Below are positions 19,201-30,969 of a DNA stretch of 64,000 nucleotides, one piece after another. A program made the position numbers and the translations under genes. Below the pieces are notes generated by a model. The model did not search any database. It was not told the origin of the DNA and saw only the letters and a program-made list of their open reading frames with translations. Origin of the DNA: Thunnus maccoyii (lineage: Eukaryota > Chordata > Actinopteri > Scombriformes > Scombridae); contig NC_056544.1 in the NCBI RefSeq assembly GCF_910596095.1, positions 8,014,655-8,078,654 on the forward strand. The letters are read 5' to 3'. Numbering within the stretch: position 1 is the first letter of the stretch; every line of letters starts with the position of its first letter.

Positions 19201-22200
19201 TAACATTAATACATTCTAACACAGCTGGCATTTTCAAATTCCTAACCGTCCCCTAACGATGACGAAGCTGCCGGCGTCGGGCGATTATATTTGACGTTGC
19301 GTAACTGCGTATTTATATCTGGACTCTCCAGTCACGGCTGAACACACTCAGAAGATTGGGCTCACTTAACTAAATTTAATGAAAATTCAGCTAAATACAA
19401 TATATGTAAAACGGTAGTTGCGTATAAAGGGAGTAACACCAGCAACCTCGTGAAACACTTATAAATACAATATTCTATAAATAATGTGACTGTCTCCACC
19501 TCGTCAAGTCAAGGTAACACTTGTTATTGTTAAAAATAAGTGTAGTTATTAACTCAGGACACAAGTAGCATCGGTTTTAAACACTAATCTATGTTCCTAA
19601 ATAATCCTATAGACAAGATCAGCTTCATCCCTCATTAGATATATTCAGGCAACTCAGGAAACAATTTAACTTGTTTATTTGTCTTTATTTTTTGCACCAA
19701 ATCATGGAGAGTACCAATGAAATTATCAATAAATATTGATATGGATAAGAATTATCAGTATCGATTAAATCCTAACGATAGCCGCCTGTAACGACGAGAC
19801 TACACACAGCGTTCTCACCGATTCCTAGTAAAGTTCGAGACTTTCAAAAACTTAGTTGGAGTGTTTCCATGACCTAAAAATGTTGTTTCTTCCTTGTTTG
19901 TTGATGTTTTTCAGCTCAGAGAAAAGTTGTTGAGTGGTAAACAGTTTATTTTCCACTAAAGCTGGGCTCGCGCTGGAGAAAAACATCTTAAAACCAACTT
20001 CTGAAAACCACAATCTCAAGCTACTGTATGCCTGAAACAGGTGATACGATTTACTGTAAAATTCCCTTTTATTCCACGACTCCACCAGAGGAAGTATCAA
20101 CTTTCCCTGATTTTCCGATGACTGGAACCCATCTCTGACAATTCAGAGATATTCTAGAAACTACACAACCAATGGAAACCCTGTATGTAGTCTTCATCTT
20201 CTGTCCTACATCTATCATTTAAACACTGATGAATAAATTCTCTGCTTAGTTTGACGTCGTCTGAAAAGTTTTTTCGCCTCAGCGTTTGTCATCGTTGGTC
20301 AGTGTGACCTCAGAGAGGGCAAAAACCAGCAGTTTTTTTTTTTTTCTTCTGAACTCCTGAGCTCCAACACCAGAGAATACACATCACAATGCTTTGATGT
20401 ACCTTTTAGTGCACAATGGACCATTTAACACAATTGGTGCTTTTGAAAGCCTGCGTTTCTGACAGACGCCGTTTGTTTCTGCTTCGTGAGCATGTCATCT
20501 GTCTCGCTGAAATGTCTGCGAAACCTGTCAAAACATGCCCAATCATTGAAAATGTATGACAGAAATAAAATATGTAAAATAGCTGCTAATGTTAAAATCA
20601 AAGTTCTCTTCCTAAGACTCCCCCTGTTGATTTAAAAGCTTCTCCGGCTAAACTCGAGGTGACGGTGATACCTTGGTGGTGAGGATCTTGAAGTTGCTCT
20701 GTTGAGGGATGATGGGGTGCATGAGATGGAGGTGCAGGTTATAGTTCTCCCCTGACGCCAGCCGTATCGTGGCAGAGAGCTACAGAAACAGAGATATTAA
20801 GCATTAGCCCTCGTACGCTCACTTCTACACGGATTTACTGATAATCCAGTAAGCAACTAGGAAAACTAACAAATATGAAATAGTGAAATCATTCTTTCAT
20901 AACATTTATAAACAATTCGTGTTAGATTAGACACAAATATAACAATGCACACAAAGTTAACTGCATTCAAAATCCAGAATCTAGTAAACAGTCTTCAGAA
21001 AACAAAAGCTAAGGAGTAAGAGGAGGAGGAGGAGGAGGAGGAGGAGGAGGAGGAGGAGGAGGAGGAGGGGGGGTGAAGGTGTCAGCATGTCCACAGGAAT
21101 AATCATCTGATCTGGCTGGTGTGACGGCCAGGAGTATCCTGGCGCTGTCCCCTTCAGCCACAGAGTGACCACTGATGAAGGAGGGTCAGACAGCTCCTAA
21201 CAGCCTGTCACTCACTGGGACCGGGTGGGTGGCTTGTTGGTTTAGAGGGACGTGAGCTCGGCTGGGTCCCAAACCCTCGCACTCCTCATCACACGCTCGT
21301 CACATGCCGTCGCAGAGAGAAGAAGCGCTTTGGAGCGACGTACAGTAACATCACTTCTTCGACTTGTAATTGTTGAAGTGAAGTGGACTTTTCTTGATTT
21401 AGGGACTAAATGAATGCAAGAAGTAGTTCATCGGGGATAAAAGCTTCGAAAGTTAGCTGGAGTAGCTTTTGGGCAATTCCTTAAAACTATAAAAGCCTTA
21501 ATATTCAGTTCCAGTCGAATTCCTGCGCTGTCTGTAGGTATACAGCTGCTGCATACTCAGTCACTAGGGAGATTAACTGGAACCTCCGCCTTTCATCTTT
21601 AATTTCTTTTGTATATACTGACCTAGTAAAAAATATATGAACTTATCTGTACTTCTCACCACAGAGGGAGCTTAACAAGTGATTGTGTGATTCGGAGCGA
21701 GTGAACTATTTCTTGTGAAATGGGGGTAAACTCAGTTTGTTATTCTATTAGGAAAGACAAAGCCGTTCCCTGGGGTGCCCTGCAGTTACCCCTCCGAGAG
21801 AGGGAGAGAGAGAGAGAGAGAGAAGTGGAGAGACGGAGAGGAATAGAGGAAAAAGAGAAAGAAAGAGTGTTGTCCCTAGAGGGCTCTGCAGCTGATCCTA
21901 GATCAGTTATACCTTCTATCTACAGACAATTAGGAGGTTGGAGAATCTGGGGAGGGTAAATTGTTCTTAGATCTGTACTTTGGGGGCAATGTTAACAAGG
22001 CACCACTGGAGGCATAGTTGGGTCCGTGGGGAGTGTGTGTGAGTGTGTGTGTGTGTGTATGAGACCCATCTAATGGGCCCCCCTGAGGAAACACCCAAGA
22101 GCTAACCCATCTCTCTTCCACACACACACACACACACACACAAAGCTCAACTTTTTCAAGACTACACTTAAGTGTGTGTTTATACCTCTTTTTCCATGAA

Positions 22201-22291
22201 GTTGACACACACACCATCCTTGGGTACGTTTTTTGCCATGACTGTGATGATGACTTGAGATTCTGTTTGGTACCAGTCATGTCTGCAAAAA

Positions 22292-22327
<36 letters not shown>

Positions 22328-23624
22328 CTGATTAAGAAGTCTGAATAACATTAAAATAAGTGGAATAAGAAGGCTTTTTCCATTTTTGACAATTAAGAGG
22401 AAAGAATAGAAAAACTTTAGGTAATACAGAACATCAAAAAAACAAAAAAAAAACAGTTGATAATCATTATCACTAACTTGGAGATAGAATTTTAATGGAC
22501 TGAGGTTTGGTTATAACATTATTCTGGTATAACAGTCAAATTAAAATAAAAACCAAGACACCTAGATAAGGTGTATGAATGTTGATGCACTTACTTGACA
22601 GGTGGAACTGCTGGTGTTTGCTGGGTCATTCAGCCCCCGAGACAGGATGACAATTAGAGAGGAAGGTGTGGTTGATAAAGCAGAGATGAAACAAAAAGCA
22701 CACAAAGACAATTGAGAAAAAAAAAACAACAACAAAAAAAAAACCACACACACACACATGACAGTAACAAAAGAAGCCTTATAAAGCTTCCTTCTTTGAA
22801 GCAGTATATGAGGCTGATTCTCTCTACTGATGCTGAGAGCAACAATGCCCCCAGGTGGCCGCGCAGAGAAACTCACCATGTTGACGCTGCCGTTTTGTGT
22901 CGTCTCTGCGGGGAGAGAAGAAGAAAAACGTGGGTGTGCGGCAGGTGCAAAGGTTTAAAATATCGTTTAAACTGTAACTCTTCTCTCAGGGATCATAGCT
23001 AGAAGTACACAACTTATATATCCTAGCGAGCACATGTCCATACATCAGTGACGGCAGACAGACGTGCCTCACCACCCCCCACCCACCCAACCATACACAC
23101 ATACACACACGTGCACACTCTAGCCTTGCCACCAGTTTGTTTACTGGTCCATCCACGCCCATTAAAAGCCCTGTGAGCCCAAGCAAGCCTGATCACCGTT
23201 TACCAGCGTGCTATCATACATTATTCACTGACTTCATTACAGAGAGAGCGAGCATGAAGAGAGAGGAGAGAGATGAGATGCGATGATAGGAGGCGTGTTA
23301 ATGTTGTCTTAATGAGGTCGTGTTTGAAATGGTGAGGAGGGGGGCTGTTAGGGGGTGAAAAAAAAAAAGGCTGTGTGTCTGTATTTGTGTATTTTCACAC
23401 AAGCATACACGCCACATGTGACGGAATAACCAGGTGCCGCCTTTGTATGTGTGTATGTGTGTGTGTGTGTTGGTTGGTGGCAAACTGTAAACTGTCACTA
23501 GAAGAAACAACTGACACTCCTAGTATGAGCGTGAGCAAACACAAGTAGGGAATTTTAAAGTTTGGGAGGCAGGTGGGGAGGAGTGATGTACTGTACAGCC
23601 TGGTGCGCATGTATGTGTGTGTGT

Positions 23625-23668
<44 letters not shown>

Positions 23669-26600
23669 CTTATGAAGGAGTTCGGTCTCATCGGGGGTTT
23701 TCAAACATCAGTAACGTTAACTGTGATGAATCATACCGCTCCTGGGAGTATGTGTGCACGCGGGTGTGAAACGCATTTGTCAAAACTCATGCACTTGTTT
23801 ACTTGAGATGATCCAGAGGGCCTCGGCATCACCGGCAAACAGAAACACACCACCCCAGACATGGCATGCATCTTTTATTGGACTAAGCAGCTCTGCCTAA
23901 ACACTCCATGACTGTGAGCGCATACTGTAGATTCGTGGATGTGTGCGTGCTCAATTTGTTTCATCAGAGAGGCTGATCAGCTCCCTGACTGTGCTATTTA
24001 GCTACGTGTTTGATAGCGGGGAGAAAACAGTGTACAGGAGTCAGAGTGTAACTGCTAACAGTCTTTTTTAAACTAAAACTGCCATAAGGCGAAAAAACAA
24101 AAAAAAGTCATATCCCAATACACCTAAAATGAGCTCTAAATACTGGGCTGACATGAATAAATATACATACATGATATAAGTTGCAGTTTGCTACTCACCC
24201 CTCATCATCTCCTCACACCGCATGATCCAGATCTCAAACGATTTGTCAGAAACTGTGGAAATCACAAAAAAAAAATTAAAAAAAAGAAAAAAAGAAAGGA
24301 GGTGCTCACAACTTTTTCGGTACAAAGTCATAAAAAACCTGCTAAGGGCATCGGTGAGGTGTTACTGAAGTCTAAAGTGGTTTGACTAAGTGCCAGAGCA
24401 AAGGCTGAGGGCAATAACTTAATAGGTTTTATTCCAAAGGAGAAATTACTTGAAAGTAAATGGGCACACGTAGCTAGCAGGTAAGTAAAAATATGTTTAA
24501 TACATTACTGTAGGTTATGTCAGCAGCACAATGGATACACGCGTTCAACTTCAAAAAAAAAAAAAAAAAAAGGGGGTTCACAGCTCTTTTGACAAACATA
24601 GTATTAGTGATTTTTGGACTCTGAGCTTATTTTATTTATGTTTTTTTTTTTTTTTTTTATACACTATTTCAATTTGCTGTAATTCTGACCACAATTCATC
24701 AATTGCTGCATTAAGATACTCAAGAGCCAAACAAGAGCCCTACAGTCAACATCATGTCTTTTTGAACATAGTGACAGCTTCTTCTCTAATGAAATCCATT
24801 AAAGTCAAATAATGCCTGGATGACATCGACGCTGTCACAGCCACACCTTCTGCCAAATGTAGAGCTGCTTAAAGTACTAATTCAGTAGCATGTATACACA
24901 TATCTTTATGGAGTGAGCATCCATGTGTTCCATTGTTTATGTTTTTTTAGGTTGATAGACAGAGTTGGAGACACTGTGGCTCTACGGTAAAGACATTATT
25001 GACATTTTGTTCACAACTCATGGTTATATGACTGGCTTCACTCGCTAATGTGATCTGGAACTGCACAAACACTAGTAGTTACTGATTTAAAATCACAGCT
25101 GGTGTTGAGGAAGAATGAAAATGTGAAGCTGTTGAAACTTCTGATCTTTAGTAACAACATTAGCACGTGAGCTAAAATCAAGTGGAAATGAAGCAAGCCG
25201 TCAAGTAATTCAACCCTTCAAGGATGTGATGCAACTACTTCAAAACGTGATTCTGATTGAGACACAATAAACAGTTTTACACAATACGGCAACTTTTTAT
25301 AATTATTAAGACTTTACTTCAGTATTTGTAATCTGCTTCTTGTTGTCTTGCTCGTCCATTTGTTGTTTGTAAGTGTTTGAACATCAAACATTGATTTTAA
25401 AATCATTACATAAAATCAAATGTTTGATTTTATGTAATGTACATAAATGAAGTCTTTCCAAACAAATGCCGATAAAACCGACATTGGAAAAAGTGTACAA
25501 AAAAATAAAAATGGCAAACTGCTGGAATTAACCTTTGAAAAGAAGAAGACAGGAGGTAAAAAACAAGGGATGGGATGAAAAAAAATCTGTTATAAATCTT
25601 AATTCTTTCATTGGCTGACGGTACTGCTATAATGTATGTTTTAGGTCAGAAGAATGGAGGTATGTGAAAGTTGTTGTTTTTTTGAAACTGTATTAAAACA
25701 AAGTGAAAACAAACATGGAAGATAATGATACACTTTTACACTTATACGTACAAACCGTTTGAACAGTTAATTTATGCATATACACAGTTTAAAAGACAAA
25801 CTGATGCTTAACGTTCGTGAACTCATATGCCGTCAAAAACAGGCAACCTCTTACTTTACCTGCCCGACTAACTGAAAAGATTACGTGATAAATGAAAGAC
25901 ACATGTACGGCATTTATATGGCGCTTTTATCCAAAGCACTTTTACAATTTGCATCACATTGACACACACATACACTCCCGCTCTGATGGCAGAGAGCCAG
26001 AGAGTCTTTTGCTCAAGGACACACATACAGTACATGTGAACAGGAAGAGCCTGGAATCGTACTGCTAACACTGTGATTATTGAATAACCCACTCTTCCTG
26101 CTGAGTCACAGCCACCCCACACACACACACACACACAGTATAGCCCTACTGCTTTAGGTTCAATACAACTTTCAAGTTATACTGCCTCTCTCTCTCTTTT
26201 TTTTTTTTTTTAAACTATATTTTGATTGTGATTGTCCATATTGTCCAGCCCTAATAACAAATCAGTGCGTTAGGATTTAGCACCGTCTTGTACTTTGTCC
26301 CTAAAGATGAGGACAAGTTTAGCACTTTGTATTCAATGAGTAGAGTGAATCAGACAGAGCACTGCTGGGAACAGTAGTCGGTGGGGAGCGGGATGATGGA
26401 AAGTTTGTACTCGAGGCAAATGACTGTACTCACCGTCCATTTGGTGTCCCTGAGTGAAGGCTGCATGTGCTGACTCATAGTGGTTCAGGTGATACTCTGC
26501 TATTCTGCAGTCAGGAAAGAAAAAAAAAAAAAACACACCACTGAGAGATCAGAACGTCTTGGACAAATAAAAGTGACCTCATGTGACACAACAGTTTGGA

Positions 26601-28315
26601 TCATGTATTTCGTTAAAGTAGCAAAGTCACTAAAACTTTTTGTACACAAACTTTATGGCTGAAAAAAAAATAGGTGTAACTTTTCATTATGAACTCTATT
26701 ATAAAACGTGCAAATTGAAATTCATCGTCAGCATTTTTTTTTGAAATTCAGATGGTTCTGTCAACAAACTGTTTGAATTCAAAGGCCTTAACATGACTCA
26801 AAACTTTAGAAGCAGAAACTATCATGTAGACTTAGGTAATGATGAAACAAAATATGTTTACAGATTTAATTCGTACTACAGCTTTTTCCCCACACAACAC
26901 AGTCATTTGGCTCTATTAATAGCAGCAAATACATGAGCTCGTCTGAAGCTACTGTATTTACAGAATCAAAATATTCCTTCATTTCCACCATCGTGCCACA
27001 GTACACACCCTGTTCGCATGAAAGCAAGAGGAAGGCTGGGTTGGAGCTGCTGTGCTTTCTTAGCGTCATTAGCGGCACCTGTGGAGAGAAGATGATACTA
27101 TGTTTACCTTACATATATATTAACACAGCTGCTCTTGCCACTCCAATTTCCTATTGAGAATGCATGCTGGTAACAGATTTATAATTCAAGGAACTTACAG
27201 GAAATGCACTGTTCTGCATTATTGGGGCATTTGTTTCTTGCTACCAAATACTATATCACACTCCTGAAAAAGAAGGTGACAAGACACATATTGTATGTAG
27301 ACTTACAGCCATAGTTTTTGAGAAGTATGTGGGCATAGGCACGCTGGCAAAACCACTCAGCGTTGTCGGAGTCTCCTTGCAAGGCCTCATTCAGCGCCTA
27401 GAAAGAAAGAGACGGCTCTTATATGCACAGCTTATATTATTGCTCTGATTTAGGAAGAGATGTGTTAATGCAGGAAGAGCAACATTGAGGCAAAATGCTG
27501 ATACTGAGCATACGGCTCCTCTGTTTGAAACCTCAGCTGTCACAACCAAGCAGTTTTAAGTGCTGTTGATGTATTATTCAGGAAATCTGGTTAATAAAGC
27601 AGCTGAAGTGGTGATTCTGAGTAGCATGAGTAGGTTTAGCTTGAACTGCAGCGGTGGCTGTTCATGATCACAAAATGAACTGTGGGATAGCTATCTGGTA
27701 GGTAAAGTGTGTTTAAAATGCTTATAAGTCAACAAAACTAGAATGACTGTTGAATAAATGGCACCTGTTACTGACTTGAATTGTGTTATTCTTCTGAGAA
27801 CTAACCTTACAATAGATAACTTAGTTAACGACAAAGTCTGCCGACACTATCCAGTAATAACTCCATAATTAATTTTTTACTTCTAATAAAGGTCAAGTAC
27901 AACACAATAAAAACACACATGACTTGGAGATGTTAAAGTTACTCAAAGTTAAGATGCTCTTCTTGCAAAGTTAGCTAACCTGGCTAACGTTAGCTAGCTA
28001 CCAGAAACGTTAGCCTCACTGACGCCACACTCAGTTTCCTCTCTATAACAGTTGGTAAAACATTTAGGATTAATGTGATAACAAGAAACAGACATCAGAT
28101 ATGTGTTATTGTTAAAATCGCTAATGTAAATTGTTTATGGCGAGCTAATGTTTACCTCCAGAGCTTTCTGTGGATCTTCATCAATGAAGCTATCAGGGAA
28201 ACGGCTAAAATCGAAAGGAGAGACCAACCGTCAACTTACAAGAGGAACAAATGCATGAAAATATAAGATAGAAGAACATTGATTTGTTTAGTTCAACTTG
28301 CCGTTCGGTTGCCAT
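9145..28315 (-). CDS. sugt1: SGT1 homolog, HSP90 co-chaperone (complete, 13 exons)
   Basis: Co-chaperone that links HSP90 with SKP1/SCF ligases, kinetochore assembly and NLR proteins (family knowledge). Exons in transcript order: 28302-28315, 28156-28204, 27307-27397, 27009-27078, 26434-26504, 24199-24252, 22877-22905, 22595-22620, 22186-22282, 20672-20779, 11794-11884, 10570-10742, 9145-9246. They total 975 nt with every junction in phase: 324 residues, close to human SGT1A (333). TPR region about 1-112 ([21 protein letters not shown]); variable linker 113-134; CS domain about 135-214 ([39 protein letters not shown]); SGS domain about 232-324 ([37 protein letters not shown]). The start ATG sits in CCAATGG. 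Intron 1 only works with a GC donor. A 9 kb intron lies between exons 10 and 11. It is tail to tail with cnmd, as in human. Confidence 0.95.
11638..11793. repeat. (GA)n purine tract beside sugt1 exon 11
   Basis: Two GA-rich stretches, 11635-11670 and an uninterrupted (GA)n at about 11725-11767. On the sugt1 sense strand this is a (TC)n tract that starts about 27 nt after the exon 11 donor. Confidence 0.85.
11911..11985. repeat. poly-G and (GGA)n tract beside sugt1 exon 11
   Basis: A G run at about 11912-11932 followed by G-rich sequence and (GGA)n at about 11948-11974. On the sugt1 sense strand these are poly-C and (TCC)n, forming an extreme pyrimidine tract upstream of the exon 11 acceptor. 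Confidence 0.85.
12151..12212. repeat. (TG)n-(GA)n compound microsatellite
   Basis: Interrupted (TG)n followed directly by (GA)n within sugt1 intron 10. Confidence 0.9.
16164..16215. repeat. (TG)n microsatellite
   Basis: About 52 bp of TG with one TATA interruption, in sugt1 intron 10. Confidence 0.9.
16985..17232. mobile_element. hAT-like MITE copy
   Basis: Ends with 'aatcggctaatcgttgcagc' (17206-17225), a terminal motif I recognise from abundant fish hAT-type MITEs. Internal pieces, such as 'tagaccaatagtctaaaaac' (17030-17049), match in reverse orientation the copy at 37205-37445 ('gttttagactattggtcgg'). A third relative is at 42535-42895. Confidence 0.55.
19088..19780. mobile_element. 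degraded hAT element with BED zinc-finger relic
   Basis: The plus-strand frame around 19408-19461 reads [18 protein letters not shown], the second half of a BED zinc finger as found in hAT transposases (usually C-x2-C ... NTSNLxxHL). Here NICK keeps one cysteine, the expected first cysteine is Y, and the frame ends in TAA straight after KHL. The flanks look like hAT ends: 'ggttcctgactggccagtac' (19131-19150) and 'gtatcgattaaatcctaacg' (19757-19776). It is a dead fragment in sugt1 intron 10. Confidence 0.5.
21020..21072. repeat. (GGA)n microsatellite
   Basis: About 16 GGA units ending in a G run, in sugt1 intron 9. Confidence 0.9.
22295..22326. repeat. (CA)16, i.e. (TG)16 before the sugt1 exon 9 acceptor
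   Basis: On the sugt1 sense strand the order is (TG)16, GCGC, five T, GCAG and then exon 9 (from 22282). The repeat lies within 13 nt of the exon. A second (CA)n at 22119-22142 lies about 43 nt past the exon 9 donor. Confidence 0.85.
23611..23665. repeat. (TG)n microsatellite
   Basis: About 55 bp of TG with short interruptions, in sugt1 intron 6. Confidence 0.9.
25404..25439. repeat. perfect 36-bp palindrome
   Basis: CATTACATAAAATCAAA (25404-25420), spacer TG, then its exact reverse complement TTTGATTTTATGTAATG (25423-25439). It lies in sugt1 intron 5 and is AT-rich. Confidence 0.85.
28296..28301 (-). other. sugt1: GC-type splice donor, sugt1 intron 1
   Basis: After ATGGCAACCGAACG the minus strand reads GCAAGT. 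No GT donor here keeps the frame: using CAA|GTTGAA would put a TGA early in exon 2. Using ACG|GCAAGT joins CG to the C at the start of exon 2 (acceptor TTTTAG, exon from 28204) and gives [15 protein letters not shown], aligned to human SUGT1 RFFQSFSDALIDED. GCAAGT is the usual consensus for minor GC-AG introns. Confidence 0.7.
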
Positions 28316-28825
28316 TGGTTTGCTGCGGATGTGGACAATATGTCAACGTTAGCAGGAAACTTCTAGATGTGGAGACTACTGGAAACGTGATAGCAGTGAC
28401 AGTAACAGCTCCAGCCCACCAGCAGGCCTGTCAACATCCGACTGCAGCCTGCTCTCCCCCCGCCACTGCACCACCTGTCGGCCCGGAGGACTCCTGCACT
28501 CACAGCTTTCTGCACGAAGATGACGGTTAGTCTCAGCTACGACATGAAAATACACTTATGCAAAAAAAGGTAATTATTCCTGAAATACTGCATTTGTAAT
28601 ATATCACTAATAACAAAAATAACCGTGTATTTTGGCCAGTGGAGGAATAAGTATTTGTAAATAATACGTATTGATTTACTTACTGTAGTAGTAATAGCTA
28701 TACCTCACTAAAAATATTTCACTAATTCATGCATTCCAAATTTTAGCACTCATAAGTCACTCATAAAGTACTAAAATATATAATAGCAATAGTATATCAT
28801 ATTTATATCTCTAGTCTCTTTATTC

Positions 28826-28828
<3 letters not shown>

Positions 28829-28887
<59 letters not shown>
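28829..28887. repeat. (TA)n microsatellite
   Basis: About 59 bp of uninterrupted TA. Confidence 0.95.
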
Positions 28888-28892
<5 letters not shown>

Positions 28893-29004
28893 TATATTTG
28901 AGATAGGTGAATTAATCATTGCATATATGTCAGCCTGTAATTGTATTTGTTTATTTTACCTACCTCGCTGTTTTTGTATTACAATTTATGTCAAGTGGCT
29001 GCTT

Positions 29005-29060
29005 ACTTTAATTTCCCTTGGGGTTAATAAAGTATATCTATCTATCTATCTATCTATCTG
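29005..29060 (+). mobile_element. retroposon 3' tail with (TATC)n
   Basis: 'cccttggggttaataaagta' (29014-29033) followed by (TATC)n. This ending is typical of 3' tails of fish non-LTR retroposons carrying TATC microsatellites. The body upstream is too degraded to classify. Confidence 0.45.
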
Positions 29061-29410
29061 ACGATCTTATTAAATATATTAAACAACTGGATAATTATTA
29101 CTGCTGCATTATTGTGTAGGCAGATTTTAATGTTGCAGCAAATTTTACTCAATGTCCTGGGCAGTTTCAGCTATAGAAATCTTCCTGATTATGTTTTGTG
29201 AATAAATCTTAATTCCCAGAGTAACTAATAAATATAGCTGTCAAATAAATATATGATAGTAAAATGTTACAATATTTCCCTATGAAATGTGGTGCAATGG
29301 TACTTGGCGGTGTACTTATGTACAATACTTGCATAGATATACTTTATTTTTCACCAATGATGTTGGTAAACTAAATATGGGTGAACAGATGAGTGAAAAT
29401 TTCACACAGA

Positions 29411-30969
29411 TGATGACATGATTAAGTTTATTTCATATAATAGACCATTATCTTTTCAACACCTCTGGACTGTATGAAAGCAAACACACCAGAATAAGCA
29501 ACAGAAAACTCCACCTCTCCCTCTGCTAAAAGCTAACAAAATCCATATCAGTAAAACTTACAGTATAAAGAGACCTCGAGATAAGAAAAGTGAGGGGATT
29601 TCAAATGAATTCATTATAAAATGAAACAAGTTTTGCATAGGGTTCCCTGGGGGCAAAGGCACAGTTATAAGCATCTCTTAACCAAGGTTAGCCTCACACA
29701 TGCCAGCCTAAATCTTACAAGCTCAGTTTTCATGTGGAGTGATTTTTTTTTTTTTTGGGCTGGCTTTGTCAGGCTAAACTACGATCAACTGAATAGAAAA
29801 CACTGCACTTAGCATTACTTCATTATAAAGGGCCAGCCATTGTACTCCTTGCATAGAGTATATAGTCTGTGCAGCAAAACAAAATTTTACAATCCTGAGG
29901 GAGAAAATGGCAACAAGGCACAAGTCAAGCATGTTCACAGACATACAGTACATAACACACAAAACATAAAGATATCAAGGCTTTAGAGGTCCATATAAGC
30001 ATTTTGCATAAATGTAATAACTAAACACAATGTGTGCATTGCAGAAAGGCTAAATAGTAGCAGTGTGACTCTACAGGAGGAACTGCGGCTAAATAAACAG
30101 CTATAAGACCGTTTCACTGGTGATTGTCAACCAAAGGAAGGTCCACTGTAGATACATCAAATATAAACAGCAGCAGTGCTACATTACTAACCTAGAAATA
30201 ACAGTGATCCCTTGTTTTCAATAATTCACAATACAAATATAATTCAGTGATCTTAGAAAATAATAATATGGAATGTTTTCCCTCATAACCTCATGATTGC
30301 CAGGAACAGAGGAAGCAGGGACAGGATGGACTGAGATCTTCAGGCACTTAAGAGAAGAAACATACAGCAGGGGTAAACATTAGTGCAAAGTCATTTTCAA
30401 GGCAGAGGAATGATTCAGCATGTGATAATACAAAAAAAAAAGAAAGAAAGAAAGAAAGAAAGAAAGAGTGGGCAAGAATGAGAGTAAAGGCAGAGAAAGA
30501 GGGCACAGTGTGCTGATCGGATAATTAGCTCCATGACACTGGAGCTGAAGTGCAAGCAGAGAATGTGTCTGCAGAAGGTGCAGAGAGGCTGTAGATTCCA
30601 GTGCATGTCTGTCTTTGGTGTCTTGTATAATTAACGGATACATAAAAATGACAGAAGGCTGAGATAAAGGACTTGAGTTTTTACGGTCTTCCTCTACTTA
30701 GAAGGTAAACTTCTTGAAGGCTGTGAGACTTTGGTTCCTGCCAATCGGAACTCAGATGTCAGGGAGGAAGGACTGACCTAGTTACCAATAATGTTACTAA
30801 TTCAAATACAAAAAGAATCTTAGATCAATACTCCCACTCTTTGACACTTAAGAAATATAGGCCCTGGTGTGCAGACATTTGCTACAACAGCAAAGTGCAG
30901 CTCTACAACTGGTCCTGAGTCTATGGAGTGTATGTGCATGTGTGTGTTTTGGGTATGGGTCTGTCTGTT
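29411..30969 (-). other. elf1: elf1-like 3' UTR
   Basis: Between the elf1-like stop and a minus-strand AATAAA at 29427-29432 (another at 29343-29348). It includes a (GAAA)n run at about 30440-30467. The exact end is inferred. Confidence 0.4.
30440..30467. repeat. (GAAA)n microsatellite
   Basis: A-run followed by about seven GAAA units in the probable elf1-like 3' UTR. Confidence 0.9.

Larger units (their letters stand above)
11885..20671 (-). other. sugt1 intron 10 (8.8 kb)
   Basis: Large intron holding several TG/CA microsatellites (12.15, 14.7, 15.45, 16.0, 16.16-16.22 kb), a CTG run (about 13138-13153), a hAT-like MITE (16985-17232) and a degraded hAT element with a BED-finger relic (19088-19780). 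No nested gene was recognised; all open frames above 60 codons are low-complexity or repeat-derived. Confidence 0.6.
28316..29410. promoter_or_regulatory. sugt1 upstream region and elf1/sugt1 spacer
   Basis: About 1.1 kb between the sugt1 start and the probable elf1 3' end; both genes read leftward. The first 200 bp beside sugt1 should hold its promoter; no TATA box was seen. The rest is repeat-derived: fragments of an actinopterygian repeat ('gtggaggaataagtatttgt', 28639-28658), a (TA)n and a LINE-like tail. Confidence 0.4.
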
